In this document: positions 1 through 16,032 of the stretch, one piece after another
Layout of the letters: each line of letters begins with the position of its first letter
Position numbering within the stretch: the stretch's first letter is position 1
Origin: Dacryopinax spathularia
Lineage: Eukaryota; Basidiomycota; Dacrymycetes; Dacrymycetales; Dacrymycetaceae
Assembly (NCBI GenBank): GCA_037974965.1
Contig: JBBPFI010000016.1
Coordinates: 558,001 to 622,000 of the forward strand
Reading direction: 5' to 3'
DNA: 64,000 nucleotides
Made by a program: the position numbers and the translations under genes
The notes under the pieces: generated by a model
Seen by the model: only the letters and a program-made list of their open reading frames with translations
Told to the model about the DNA's origin: nothing
Database searches by the model: none

Positions 1-60
1 CCTTCACGCCCCCTCGAAGCTCGAACGCACGCACATACCGAACGTGAAGGACAGCACGCG

Positions 61-1212
61 ATGTTCGAGCCGCCCATGCGATCCTCCTCCCTCCCCCTCA
101 GCAGAGGCCGAGTCCGCTCTCGGGCAGACTCCGTCCAGAAGCCCTCCCTCCCAGTCCGGAGAGTCTACACGCTCAAAGAGTATCTCGCGAGTTGTCGACA
201 GAGCGCTATGCGATCCAGTAGCAGTGGGGAACTGGTGCGTCCCTCCCTCTTCATCGTTGACAGAAGGAGGCTGATGAAGGAACAGAGTGAAGACGACGAG
301 GACGAAGCTGCTTCTTCTTCGGAGGCGGGGGGGTCGTTCTCCTCCATACCGGAAAGCGACGACGAGGACGACGCCGACTCGGCAATGGAAGACGCACCAG
401 ACGACTCCCTTCCCCCCTACTCGCCTAGCGACCCAATCGCCTCCACTTCCACATCCACTCCCACCTCCGCTCCCCCCGTACCGCCCAAACCAGACCCACT
501 CGAAAGCTACATCACCCGTGTCTGTTCTCGCTGGGAAGAGAAGAACGGCTGGATGTACTCCCTCTTCCCTAAACATCCTTCCTATGGCGGGAGGGACTGG
601 GTAGTGCGATACGGCTCGCAGGGTTACGTCAGAGCGTGGTATAGCGTCGTACGTCCCCCCCTCTCCTCTCCTGTCCTCCCCAACACTAACACCCCAACGT
701 AGCGCATACCCGGCCCGAGCGACACATTCGACCCCCTCTTCTGGAGCTGGTTCAACACCCAGTCCCTCACCTTCTCCGAGCTCGAGGCTTTGGGGATGGA
801 GTTCCTCTCTTCTGCCGCTGGGTCGGAGGGGGAACAGGGTAGGGAAAGGGAACTGGATTTCCCGAGATGGGATTTGACGACGCCGGTGGAAGATGAGGAT
901 TGGGAGAATTTGCTGCATTATGGGTCGTGGGAGACGCCGGCTGTTAGGGTTGTACCGCCTCCGCCTTCGACTTCCTCTTACCCTTCTACTTTCGCTGATG
1001 ATGAGAGGGAAAGAGAGGGGAGGACGGTAGCGGAAGCCCTGGAGCAGGAGGAAAGGAGGGACAAGAGCCTGCTTTGGCCGGGACTTGTGAGGGACGTCAA
1101 GGATGCGGGATTGCGAGTGGGGTGGACGAGGAGGGAAAGAGGCAGGTGGGAGAGGCTGAGGGAACGGGAGAGGGAGGTGGGGAGGATGGTGGATCATATT
1201 CTTAGGATGTGA
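61..1212 (+). CDS. Uncharacterised acidic protein, 365 aa, two exons
   Basis: I do not recognise this protein. Exon 1 (61-648) and exon 2 (703-1212) are joined by a 54-bp intron with a GTACGT donor, a CTAAC branch and a TAG acceptor; both exons stay in phase. Residues about 75-160 form an acidic Ser/Glu/Asp-rich and then Pro-rich low-complexity stretch. A compact region follows that looks folded and is rich in aromatic residues (Trp and Tyr in WEEKNGWMYSLF and DPLFWSWF). The C-terminus is rich in Arg and Glu and is probably helical. There is no signal peptide or membrane segment. Only 60 bp lie upstream, so an earlier exon outside the window cannot be excluded. The long reverse-strand frame across the gene is a shadow of its codon bias. 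Confidence 0.6.
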
Positions 1213-3222
1213 GATAATGGCTCGCGAGGAGCTGACTGCTGGTTGATGCACTGTATATTATCATATGAAGTTACCAAAGGGAAATGAGAAACGTTAATCA
1301 TCTTCTTGACTGTTTGCGTGGTCGAAGAGATCGCTCTCCCTGCGTGCGGGGTGCTGTATGCGTCTCGGACTGGTTTGATAACCCGTATTCTTATGGATTA
1401 CGCGTGCTCCGAGTCAGGAACGCCCATTTGGGTGCATATATGCGCGCGGCCTGACAGACGGGTAGCGCACCCGGGAGACTATCCAACTTAGTGCGAAGAC
1501 GAGTCTGCGTAACGTTATACGTGGAGCCAAGTGGAACTTCGATCAGTAGTCCCTGAAGAGGAAAGGATCCATCGCGACTTTTCGTTCGGACAGGCAGACT
1601 GTGCCATGATTATTGTTGAAAACACCGGCTCATGTTCACTCCGGTGGTCGTCGAGGCGGGCGATGTTGCTGTCCGAATTGCACGCCGTCGTGCAGATGCA
1701 TCGCAGGGAGATCGTTCATTCCCGGGCTGCAGTGCCTCGAGTATATAGTGGTCCAAAATGAATACTGGATGTAGCAACCGCAACATACGTGGGATGGTAC
1801 GTTCCGGCGGCAGAGACACGCAAGAGAGCCAGGATGGAGGTGTGCTTGCGAAGAACAGTTTAGACTCAGAGTGGCCATCCGTAGCTCGTCAATCGGTCCG
1901 ACCTGTCTCAGCGTTGTTGGCACAGTCGTATCAACGAATGCATCTAGAATTGGTTGGAGAGACACTGACATGCTATATAGCGGCTCGAAAGGACAATCCC
2001 ACCCAACACCTCCACGGCTGAGAGCGATAGAACCGGAGTGTTCTGAGACTAGGACAAAGTGCCGAGGAGCCGGTATAGATTATCAAGAAAGCAGCCGAGA
2101 TCCGGAAGCAGGCTGGTCCCCTGCTTGTTCTCGACTCTCACGACCGCAGACCGCTGTCCACCGTAGGCGCCCGGTGGGACGGTTCTTCGTCTCATGTTCT
2201 GGGCAACGAACTCATTGTTCATGACAGCTCGTACGGGTCCTCAGGGAAAAGGCTGTCAAGAACCCCCACCTGTGCCGCCGGAAGTCCCCACGCAAACTTG
2301 GGACTTGGCGGCATGCCTCGTTGTTGACACGTGTTGTCCAATGGGAAGCAAGTGCTCCCGTGCGCGCTAGTGTTCGCGAAGGCGGTTATGGCGGCTTGCT
2401 CTGTTCGCCGCCCTTCGCAGAACTGTATCGCATCTTCACTGCCTCTCCCATAGCCGCATTTCCCGACTACGGCTAGTGGATAGCGCTCAACAATAGCATC
2501 AACAACATGACTCTGCTCCTCAACAGGTTGCATGTGTCCTGCGACGCTAACGCGCCGGGATGTTCATCGGTACCGGTGGACTCACGGCATCGCCCCCTGC
2601 CCGGACCAGAGCCGAATAAGGCCTAGCTTCTGCGGGACCAAATCTTCCGATGATCCCACCATTTTATTCGGACAAAGCGGTTTTTTCTGCCATGCCTATT
2701 ATTGCGAAATCGCAGGGTCTGTGGGCTTTTCTGTCCTCCGTACGGCTCTGTCCGGGCCCACCATTATCCCGCTGCTGGGACGCCTCAGCTTCGGCCACAG
2801 CCTCGACGAAGCTTCCTCGCGTTCGGTTCGTCCCACGGTTTGTGTGGGTTGCTCGCAACCGAGTAAGGACCGAGAAGCACCAGCAAAGCCGTGTTGCTGT
2901 GCACTCCGCGGCCCCTAGGGGGTCAGACGACAACAAGCCAACAATGGACTGCTGAGTGGCCTGGAAATGCAAATTTTGGGGATACCCGAGCCCGGCAGCG
3001 ACCTTTCTCCCTCCAGGCTGGGAGTCGTACAAGTGCCGCCTCGTTTCCCGTTACCGAGTGCTGTGGCACCTCGCTCCGCCCATCCGCTATCCCCGCTGGC
3101 TGTCCACCGGTCATCCGTAAGTGCCTGCTCAACTCCGGCTGCACATTGTCATTGTTGGATTTGACTCATAATCCTGTCTCAGACACCGGTCTCAGCATCA
3201 GCTATCCTCACTCTCAACATCT
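1213..3222. other. 2-kb stretch without a recognisable gene
   Basis: All frames on both strands are broken into pieces below about 130 codons. None has a recognisable motif, steady codon bias or paired splice signals. I saw no tRNA B-box, no terminal repeats and no tandem array. It could be old decayed sequence, or it could hold non-coding transcripts. Confidence 0.4.
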
Positions 3223-4887
3223 ATGAGCTCTCCTGGCCTCGACCTAACTCTGAGCGGGCATCGCGGCCAGGATCGGCTATCAAGATACTGTGCCACAACA
3301 GCTCAGCGCCTTTTCCACAACCCTTTTCAACAACGAAATCTGGGATCGATAACGTAGCGAAAGTGGACATCGACACGACTACAAAGGAGCTGGCCGAGCT
3401 CGCGTTACAGCTGGAGGAAATCCTACGACAAGAATACCCGCTAGACAACCTCACGCAGCGATACCCCCGCAGCTGTAGGTGCCGACGCACTGGTAGCGCT
3501 GGCTTGCCCGCTGCTGCTGCAGCTCACCCCCCTATAGTTTATCCTAACGCCTCCACTTTGACGACGGACGACTTGGTCACCTCTGTCCCCACCGCCTATC
3601 CCAATGGTGCACAAGGGCAGCCAGCTACACCTCAAGCAGAGCTGGCCACCTTGGACAAGCCATTTGGGCGCTTATCGATCAACGCCAATCTCAGCAACAT
3701 ACCTGAAGCATCACAGGAATCTCCTCGCCTTGATCACCCTTTCTCTGCTATGGGAGAGGCCCTTCTGTCGTCATCTGGTCTTGGAAGCAGTAGCAAAGGA
3801 CAAGGAGTCCACCAAGCTAATGAAGATGTCACCGGCGCTAATGACCAAGGCTCACCATCCCCGCAAGTTCTTTCCCACGGCGTACCATGGCTCCTGGATC
3901 CTAGCCCGCGAAGGAGCCGTCATGGTCTCGACAGCGAAGCCCGCTTCAGCATGGTCATGGAGGTCCTGTCCTCTAAACCGGTCGAAGTCGTAAGTCTCGG
4001 TTTACTGCCATCCCCGCGAAAGTGCTGATTTACCCCTCTTGTGCAGCGTCGAACGGCCTTCGACGTGGATCTTTGGTCATTCACCTCCGCTGGTAATGCA
4101 CTCTATGAGGAACAGCTGGTCTACCAGATCTTCCGGGAAGCATCTATCGGCATGGAGCCTCGGCGACTGTGGTTATTCCGTGAACTGTTTTTACGAGCAC
4201 TATCCCCTGACGAACGACGACGTTGGCTGCGGCGAGATCATGCACATATGGCCCGGCGAGAGGTCCGGAGTGAACCGGCTGGTGGACCTGCGGTCGTGGA
4301 AGAGGAGTCGGAGCGCGATACGGAGGAAGAGGCGGCGAAGGCTATTGACAGTGCGGAAGCGGCTGCGAAGGAGTCGGAGAGTTTTGTGGAGGATGAGGTG
4401 AGTGATCCGGATGATACTGTCTTTCGCCTTCTGACTCTTGTCGTTCTACAGCAGGAGGGGACATCGGAGGCGGCAGACTCGGATTCGACACCTAGGGCAT
4501 CTGTCGATGTCTCCACGAACTCCAGCCATAGCAAGCGGCCATCCATCTCCGAGGTCGGTACCTACAACCCTATCCTCACATGCCTAACTGATCGATCTGA
4601 TACAGGCAACCATCCGACCATCTACGCCATCCTCCGACCACTCCTCCGACATCGCACCAGCCTACACGCCAGAATGGATCCCGATCGGCCAAGACCGGCT
4701 TGGCTACAGCTGGTGGTTCGTCGTCGACTACAACTGTGACCTATACTGGTCCTTCAGCTACTTGGACGAGAACAATAACCCGGTCTTCCTACCCGAGCGA
4801 GACTATGAGCGCGTCCAGTCCATGCGCAGACGAATAGCGGCGATGCAACGAGGGAGCTTGAGCGTGGCTGTGGAGGAAGAATCATAA
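3223..4887 (+). CDS. Uncharacterised protein, about 477 aa, five exons
   Basis: I do not recognise this protein. The proposed exons are 3223-3289, 3358-3989, 4047-4397, 4452-4553 and 4606-4887, and all phases agree. The last three introns are 52-57 bp with good signals. The first intron (3290-3357) is the least certain; it is needed because the main frame has no ATG before about 3750, and it joins the ATG at 3223 in frame. The N-terminal half is low in complexity. The central part (FDVDLWSFTSAGNALYEEQ) and the C-terminal part (GYSWWFVVDYNCDLYWSFSY) look structured and aromatic. An acidic, Ala-rich helix lies between them. No membrane segment or catalytic motif is evident. Confidence 0.5.
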
Positions 4888-6157
4888 GCCGACGTCTCTT
4901 CTGACTGAACATCTTCTCTACATTTTCAGGACGATTCTCTACGACAACACGAATGATCCGCATCTTTCTTATCTGGGACGATTCTATCTGAACTTTACGA
5001 TTGGGTACATACCGTATATATTGTATCGTAGGATTGGTTGCTTACGTGCGCGTAAATTGGCATATAGCGTACATTTTGACGTCTTCATAGCATATAGTCG
5101 GGCATAATGTATGATATCTTTGGCTACTTCAACTCGATCCGGGTTCTCTAACCGTTGCTCGACCACGCACCTCCCCGCTTCATTGGGGAACGCGAGCCGT
5201 GGGGGAGGTTCACATAGGGGTTCGGGTGGGATCTTCGATCGATCAGGCTTGAGTTACGCCAGCAGAACGCTGTGTCTCTCCATTATACGCAAGTCCAGTC
5301 TCATATCTTCCGCAGCAAAGACTGCGTAGCCAGGTGTGGAGATTGCGAACAGATTTAGCCTGGTGTAATCACCCATCTCCGCAACAACCTTCTGTTGAGG
5401 GACCTCCGCGTCCCACATTCCGCAAGGTGTTCCTGCGTCGCGCAGTCTAATCAACAGAAGCTTGCGCCAAGTCCAGAACGTGCAAGCGGAATGAGCGGAT
5501 ATCCGAGCGGGTATGACGCTGAGGAAGCTGCGGATAAACGATTGCGGTTGCGTTTGGACGGTTGGTTGCCATAGACGGTCGCTGTTGCAGTTCAGTGCTT
5601 CCACGCGACGGTGATGCACACGCGTCCATCGGACGCGCCCATTCCAAGCATTCCGCCCGCCCGCCTCCCGTAACCGTCCGCACGCATATACTCTCCTTCC
5701 CCTTCTCACCACCAATTCTCTTTCTCTTCACGCATTCATCTATATACCCCATCTTCGCATCTACTTCTACCTTTCGTTCTTTCACGCATCACATCTCGCC
5801 TTCGTTCGCCGCTCAGCGAGCAGCAAAACAGCCGACTGTGTCGAGGTGCGTATTATCGTCGGACGTCTTGGAGCGACGGAGCGAGGTCAAGCAGCAATGC
5901 TGGACGCCGTTGCTTTGCTCCGGGGCGTTCCTGTCACCGGCTTCCGAGTGCTGTGGTGCTGATTGTCTGTATATTTAGCTCTGCCCTGCCCTTTCGTTCT
6001 ATCCGCTGGTCGCCCGCCGCTGGACGGCTTCACCACCTTTCGTTGCATACTATCCAACACACAGCAGGAATCGTTCACTGGAACCAAAGCACCAACAATT
6101 CAAGGACTACCTTCGTTATCTATAACACCTGTCGCTCGTTGCCAAGGGAGATAGAGG
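4888..6157. other. Intergenic region with NoxR leader
   Basis: No gene is supported here. From about 5690 the plus strand is strongly C/T-rich, which is usual for promoters and 5' leaders of filamentous fungi, so the last 450 bp probably belong to the NoxR transcript or promoter. A 5'-leader intron is possible, because GTGCGT occurs near 5845. Confidence 0.4.
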
Positions 6158-8112
6158 ATGTCGTTGAGCTTGAAGCAGGAGCTAGAGACATGGGCTGCCG
6201 CATTGAAGGCATACGATGAGGAGGATTTCGAGACTGCTTTACAGAAGTTCAATGTGCGTTTTGCTCCGTCTTCTGACTTCACGCCTCTGACCAAGTGGTA
6301 GATCATCTCCGAGTCATCCAAAATCCAAGTCAACATCGGTCTCATCTTCGCTACCGTTGGTAACCACGATGAAGCCGTTGAACACTTTCGCTTGGCAACG
6401 AAGTATGACCAGTTCCTCGCTGTCGCCTACTTCCAATGTGGCGTCTCCCACTTCTTGGTCAACCGCTATGAGGAGGCGTACCAGGAGTTCGAGGATGCTA
6501 TCCTCTACCTCAGGGGCAATCAGTCCATGTGCGCCTTGATCTTTCCTGCCCCTACCCAAACATGCACTAACTTGCAGCAGTATGTACGAGCAGCTCGGCC
6601 TGAAGTTCACCCTTTACTCCTGCGAAGTCCTATTCAACAAAGGCTTGTGTCTGGTGAATATGGGTCGACTCGATGAGGGTCTCGCTGTCATGCGGGAAGC
6701 TAGCCGGGAGAAGGCGAACCAGGAGCATGAGGTTATAGACGAGGCGATCGCTGCTCGTGGGCAGGAGTACACTGTCTTCTCTGTCGTGCGTAAACATCTT
6801 CCGTCTTCCTTGTCATAGACTCGATGCTAATTAGCCATTACAGCCCATCGGACAACTCTACCGCCCCTCTGAAGTCAAGCTGAAGAACGCTAAAGCGAAG
6901 GACTACATGGGCAAGGCGAAGCTCGTCGCTTCTGCCGATCCGCGCGATGCCTATGTCTCCTTTGTCGGGGCGACTAGGCTCGCACAAGGTCTCAGCCCCA
7001 GTGGAGCACCGCTGACAGATAGCGCTGCGCGATCCCGAAGCAAGACGATGGATGCCAACCCTTCCAGTGCTGAAGTCAGGATGGAGTGGACTCCTCCTGT
7101 GAGAAGGAGCGAGGAAGGCACGCGTCCGACCATCATGGCCGAGAAAAGCCTTCCTGCTGGACCTCCCGTCGCTCGCGGTCTTACCATCCGCCGCGAGGGC
7201 GTCGGTGGAATTGCTCAGGGCTTGCCGATTGGTCGGGGCGGTACCATTCGACTTGCACCGGCTCCTGCACCGAAGCTGGACACCAACTTCAACCGCAGCC
7301 CCATCGAGTGGGCTGAACCACGTCTGCCTACCCCGCAGATGGGCTCTCCTGTTCGAGGACCAGCGTTAGAAGAAGTCGTCTTCTCGGGCATGGCTGCGCC
7401 TAGCCGCAATGGTCTCGGTCTGGACGTTGCAGGTCCTAGGAGGAGGGGTAGCAACGACGAGAACTTGGCTCCACCTCGTCCGGCGTTCGACACGCGCAAT
7501 ACGCAAATGTCCAGTTACGACGACCTGCTCGACTCTTACGGCGATAGCGCGCCGGTCAACTCTGGTCAGCCAGGAGCGAACAAGAAGCTCGCTCAGTGGG
7601 CGCGTGGTGTGCCTGAGGGTGCAGCACCTCCCATCGCGAACTCTCCCCCGAGCCCTCGTATGAGCGGTGTGCCCGGTCTGTCATTCTCCGCCAGCAGCAC
7701 CGAGAGCGAGGGCATCACCCGTGCGCCCACGACGATCAAGCGCAAGATCACTCGACGCGCCACCACCAAGGGCAGCCGCTATGTGCCCGTCACGCTCGAA
7801 GACGAAGAGATCAGCGACCTCGACTTCGAAGAAGTCTTCGAGCTGGTCAAGATCCGCGTAAAGCTTCACTATCGGGACGATGTGCGCGGGATGGCGATCT
7901 CACCCAGTATGGGCTTCGACGAGTTTGTCGACCGCATCACACGCAAGTTTGACCGTCCGTTCGAGCGCCTCGAGATGAAGTTCAACGACGAGGACGGCGT
8001 TCAGGTGTCGCTCAAGGACGAAAGCGACTTCGACCTCGCTATCGAGACTGCGCGGGAGACGGCGAAAGGCAGGCCAGAGGGGAAGCTCCAAGTCTGGTTG
8101 TCTGACGTCTGA
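6158..8112 (+). CDS. noxR: NADPH oxidase regulator NoxR (p67phox-like), 598 aa
   Basis: NoxR is the cytosolic activator of fungal NADPH oxidases (NoxA/NoxB), working with Rac and Cdc24 to make localised superoxide during hyphal growth and differentiation. The exons are 6158-6253, 6302-6528, 6581-6785 and 6844-8112, all in phase. Residues 1-170 form the p67phox-type TPR block (YLRGNQSI, LGLKFTLYSCEVLFNKGLC), followed by the conserved PIGQLYRPSE segment and the region that matches the activation stretch (DAYVSFVG). The middle is disordered and rich in Pro, Ser and Arg. Residues about 508-598 are a PB1 domain (IRVKLHYRDDVRGMAI, then the acidic DEDGVQVSLKDESDF). There is no SH3 domain, as expected for fungal NoxR. 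The start is the first ATG of the TPR frame, after a C/T-rich leader. No Nox catalytic gene is present in the window. Confidence 0.93.
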
Positions 8113-8519
8113 TGGCGCTTTATCAGATATGACTGTTGTGTTTGGGTACTTTCTCGTTTGTTGTATACACCCCACACTCCTGGTGATGTTGATCGTCACT
8201 TCACTTCTACTTTTTGAAAGGGATCGAGGGCAGGGCGGTCGGATACAGCTCGGCTGCACTAAAATACGGACTGAGTCCTTTGTCTATGTATCCAGCTAGT
8301 ACAAGCAAAGATGTTCATGTCCTATAAATGCGGTTAAATGTTTTGGCTTTGTTCGCAGCGTCGTTGGGAACCGTCAGGATAGGGGCGAGAACGGCCAGAA
8401 TATAGTTCCGTTTTGGCCGACGGAGGTAAATAATGGAAGCAATGTAGATTACCTTCCGTCAATGATTGAGATAACTTAGGGTTTGCTTCCGCCTTCCCAA
8501 GCGCAGATCCCTCCCAAAG

Positions 8520-8567
8520 TAGCAGATACCGCAGATACCGCAGATACCGCAGATACCGCAGATATCA
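8520..8567 (+). repeat. Tandem 9-bp repeat GATACCGCA, left array
   Basis: Roughly five head-to-tail copies of GATACCGCA lie inside the MITE. The same unit recurs at 8712-8780 with GATACCGGA variants. Confidence 0.85.
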
Positions 8568-8619
8568 CTCAACCTTTTGTAAGATGAACCAAAGCTTCTA
8601 AGCAGAAGATAATATATTA

Positions 8620-8692
8620 ACTAACCCTAACACTTCACCCTAACCCTAACCCTAACCCCTACCGCTCGCTTCGCTCGCCCCTAACCCTAACT
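8620..8692 (+). repeat. Interstitial telomere-like CCCTAA block
   Basis: About eight copies of (C)CCTAA lie in two short runs, separated by a GCTCGCTTCGCTCG-type quasi-palindrome. TTAGGG is the usual telomere unit in basidiomycetes. The block sits inside the MITE and not at a chromosome end, because ordinary genes continue on both sides. Confidence 0.8.
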
Positions 8693-8705
8693 GATCGTAA
8701 AACAT

Positions 8706-8985
8706 TCCAAAATGGAAGTACCGCAGATACCGCAGATACCACAGATACCGGAGATACCGGAGATACCGCACCTACCGCAGTTATCTCAGTTCCAATAACT
8801 ACTATATATTCAATAGTGTTTGTGCAAGTAAACAACAGAAGTTGGTTCTGAACACTTTTGGATGAAGAATAGTGTGTAAGTATAACATGATATATAATAC
8901 TATCTGACATTGGATATCTGCGGTAGGTGCGGTATCTCCGGTATCTCCGGTATCTGCGGTATCTGCGGTACTTCCATTTCGGAAG
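8706..8985. repeat. Internal long inverted repeat of the MITE
   Basis: The arm at 8706-8785 (TGGAAGTACCGCAG...) is repeated in reverse complement at 8917-8985 with only a few differences. The loop between them is about 130 bp. A transcript or single strand could fold into a long hairpin. Confidence 0.8.
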
Positions 8986-9372
8986 CAATTGTACTTCCAC
9001 TTTCCTTATAATACCTCCGTGCTCAGCCACAATGCTTGTTTGCCTCCATCGGCCAGAAGATGCTTCCGTCGGCCAAAAAAAGGTTCCGTCGGCCAAACGC
9101 TGGCCGTTGGCCGTTCTCGCCCCTATCCTGTCCCTTCTGGCGTCGTTAGCGGTGCAGTTCTTCGTTGTTGCGTTGTACGATGGGAAGCATGCACCCATCG
9201 GGCGTAGGCACTATCGGCGTTATGCTGGTTCTCTCCGTCGCGTTCTTGGAGTCGCGCTCATTGTCGGGTCTTGGCCGGGAAGGCAAGCAAGTGAACGATG
9301 TGGAGAGCAACTATCCGATGAGCACTTGATGGTCCTTGTTCAACTTCGACGGTCCTACTCTCATTGAAGGCA

Positions 9373-11702
9373 ATGGAGAAAGGCGAAACATCGCCCACAT
9401 CGTCCGCTGATGGACACGACGCGCGGCCAACAACGGGAGGTTACCATCGACGACTGCTGACCGTTCTGCTGGGCCTGGCGGTGTATGCGGGATATCGGTC
9501 GTTGGCGTGCTGTTGGAAGCCGCATGAGCTACCCGTACGCTCGTGTTAACCTTCATACCTGGCGGGGCGCTGAAGACACGTTCCAGAGCATCAAGACGTC
9601 CACCATCGCCTCCGGCATCGCCTGGTCCTCCTGTCCAGATGTGACCGAGTTCCATTGCGCCTACTTGAGCGTGCCGCTCGACGTACGTGCTGCTCGTGAG
9701 CTGCTCAGTCGTTGATTGTTCTGAAATCTTGCTGCAGTACACCAACCCTTTACCGAATGAGACTGTATCTCTTGCGCTGCGTCGACTGCCGGCTACGGCA
9801 CCGATGAAGGAACGTTTGGGGACCTTGTTGACCAACCCAGGTGCGCAGACTGCTTGGCGGCTTAAGGGCTACTCTTACAGACAATTTAGGTGGTCCTGGA
9901 GGGTCTGGTACGAACTCTGTGGTTCGAAGTGGGCCAGCTATGAACAAGATCCTGAAAGGTATGCTTGCCATGAAAGGTCACCGTGCCCAGCTAAAATCGA
10001 CGCAGGACGATACGATATCGTTTCTTGGGACCCCCGAGGAGTAAACATGGTGCGCACATATTATACCCATGACCTCTATCGCAGCTGACGCCCATTCAGA
10101 CCACTCCAGCGCTGGAATGCTTCCCCACAGACTGGGACGAGCACATGCACGAGCTCAAGCGGTTCCAGCTCGGGATGCCCCACGAAGTCCGGGAAGCCAC
10201 CTCGCTCGACGGTGGCCGAGTAAATGACGCCGAGCTCAACTATTTCGAGCGGATTGATAGCTACTCCCGTTCCACGTGGGAGAGCTGTAAGCGGAATGGG
10301 AATGAGAAGATGTTGAGCGCTGTTACGACGGCGTTTACGGCGAGGGATATGAAGAGTATTATGGAGGCTTTGGGCGAGGAGGACAGGGGGATGGTTTATT
10401 GGGGGTGCGTGTTTCTGCCTTTCTCGCATGTGTTTGGGGTTGACGGCGGTTTAGGTTTAGCTACGGCACGATGCTCGGCGCTACGTTCGCAGCGATGTTC
10501 CCTGAACTTGCGCACCGGATGGTCCTCGATGGGGTGAGCAACGCGGTATCATTCACGACCGATATCTACCAGCACGGTTGGATCGGGACGGAGGATACGA
10601 ACAAGGTCTGGGAGGGGTTCCTCTCTGCTTGCGCAGAGTCCGGACCTGAGGGCTGTGCGCTCGCACATCCCAACTCGACCGCGGAGGAGATCGGAAAGAG
10701 GGTCAAGAAGTTGGAGCACAAGTTGGTGCAGAACCCGCTGCCTGTAGGGTTTACCGGCTTGAACTCGGGCATTATAAGCGCGAGCGATATCACTGCTGCT
10801 GTGCGTAGTTTCTATATTCCGGCTGAGCCGTAGCTAATGTTGTACAGATATTCACGAGCATGTACAAGCCTACTCTCTGGCCGAAGCTTGCCAAAGCTCT
10901 CGCTGATGCTGAGAACGGGGATGGTGCTGCCCTTGCAGACTTGAATGGATTCCCCGATACCAAAACCATGAACAGGCCAAAGGGGATGTCCAACAATATC
11001 TTCAATAGGTACATGGCCATGATCGGCGGCACGTCGTCATCCGCTGTCAGTGTCTTCCTGTCTTCTTTCTCCGAGGAGCCTCGCTGACCCGAAGAATGCA
11101 GGCGATCACATGCTCAGACACCGATCCGGAGACGATGTTGAGCAAACCGAGTGCTGAGGAGTTCAAAGACTATTCGCGCGAGCTGGAAGAGCGCAGCATC
11201 ACTGGCGCTCGCTGGGCGCAGGGTATTGCGGGGAAGTGTAGGTTCTGGAACGTCACGGCGCGGGAGGCGTACCGCGGACCATGGACTGTACAAGATGGGT
11301 TGAAGAAGACCAAGCACCCAGTTCTCTTCCTAGGGTATGCATACCCTTTCCCCAAAGACGCCGATGCTAGGGAGCTGACCGTGGATTAGGAACACCGCAG
11401 ATCCCGTAACGCCTCTCATCTCCGCGCGCACAATGTCGAAGAACTTCGGCAGCGAATCCGCCTCCCTCCTGATCCAAGACGGCTACGGCCACTGTTCGCC
11501 CGCACACCCATCCCTCTGCACGGCCCATATGCTGCAAGACTATTTCTTCGAGGGGAAGCTGCCGGAATACGGGACGGTGTGTAAGTCCGACCCTGGGCAG
11601 CTGTTCCCCGTTGAAGGCGCGAGGGAGCAGATGCTGGTGGGGTTGAGTGAGGAGGATAGGGAGCTTATGAGGGCGTTGCAGATGATGGCGGAGAGTTTCT
11701 GA
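9373..11702 (+). CDS. Membrane-anchored alpha/beta hydrolase with TAP-like C-terminal domain
   Basis: The protein resembles the fungal and actinobacterial tripeptidyl-aminopeptidase-like family (alpha/beta hydrolase fold plus TAP C-terminal domain) and is about 560 aa. Residues about 29-50 form one hydrophobic segment (RLLTVLLGLAVYAGY), suggesting a signal anchor. The order of motifs fits the family: NPGGPGGSG oxyanion loop, YDIVSWDPRGVN, nucleophile elbow GFSYGT (catalytic Ser), then NTADPVTP (Asp) and GYGHCS (His) near the C-terminus. At least eight introns of about 48-60 bp are needed to join these motifs, for example 9535-9586 and 9683-9737, and all keep phase. The start is the ATG at 9373, before the hydrophobic segment. 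The true substrate cannot be told from sequence; peptidase or esterase activity are both possible. Confidence 0.85.
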
Positions 11703-11947
11703 TAGTTCTACTTCGTGCCATGGTATTTGGGTGGTCTAATTCATTGTGTAACCAGTGAAAGCTATCGCTTTGGGGGAGACGCCGAGAAAGTAACCGGTTG
11801 CGGCTGTGCTAGGGATCGCGGCCGGCTACATACATACGCGGGGTTGACCAGGACGAACGACCACCACAGCATACGAAGACTCCCAAACAACCTATGATAT
11901 TCATGCTAAGCTTACTATAACACTGTCAAGCATTGCTGAGGATAACG
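11703..11947. other. Short spacer between hydrolase and PEX1
   Basis: This 245-bp spacer contains the 3' region of the hydrolase and the promoter of PEX1. No further feature was seen. Confidence 0.4.
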
Positions 11948-15860
<3,913 letters not shown>

Positions 15861-16032
15861 CGCCAGGCAACCACCCATGCACCATGATACCCATGTAACT
15901 CTTATACCGCGCGGTTGCCGAGGCATCGCCTCCATTCCGGAATAGCTAAGTGCAATGCCCCCCGGTCCATTGTTGATGGTAGACGAAGGTATTATACATA
16001 ATACAAGGAGCGGGAGAGAGCGAGATACAAGT

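Larger units (their letters stand above)
8358..9147. mobile_element. hAT-like MITE, 774 bp, with 8-bp target duplication
   Basis: The element proper spans 8366-9139 and is flanked on both sides by the direct 8-mer GCGTCGTT (8358-8365 and 9140-9147). Its ends are inverted repeats: the inner 22 bp, CAGGATAGGGGCGAGAACGGCC, match exactly, while the outermost 9 bp match only in part. The right end, read inward, begins CAGAAGGGAC, close to the CAG start usual for hAT elements, which make 8-bp duplications. There is no transposase, so it would be non-autonomous. Inside are three arrays of a 9-bp unit (GATACCGCA), the second and third in inverted orientation, and a block of CCCTAA hexamers. It sits between the 3' end of noxR and the hydrolase gene. 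Confidence 0.75.

Noticed and set aside
4-1251. A 415-codon open frame on the minus strand across the first gene
   Set aside because: It is the shadow of a GC-rich plus-strand gene with proper introns; it has no ATG-based family match and is full of Pro/Arg codon artefacts.
8620-8692. A true telomere or chromosome end
   Set aside because: The CCCTAA runs are short, broken and held in a flanked element, with ordinary genes on both sides.
8659-9367. Frames that code YRRYRRYRR or RYLRYLRYL repeats
   Set aside because: They come from the 9-bp tandem arrays of the MITE, read in frame on each strand. They are not real proteins.
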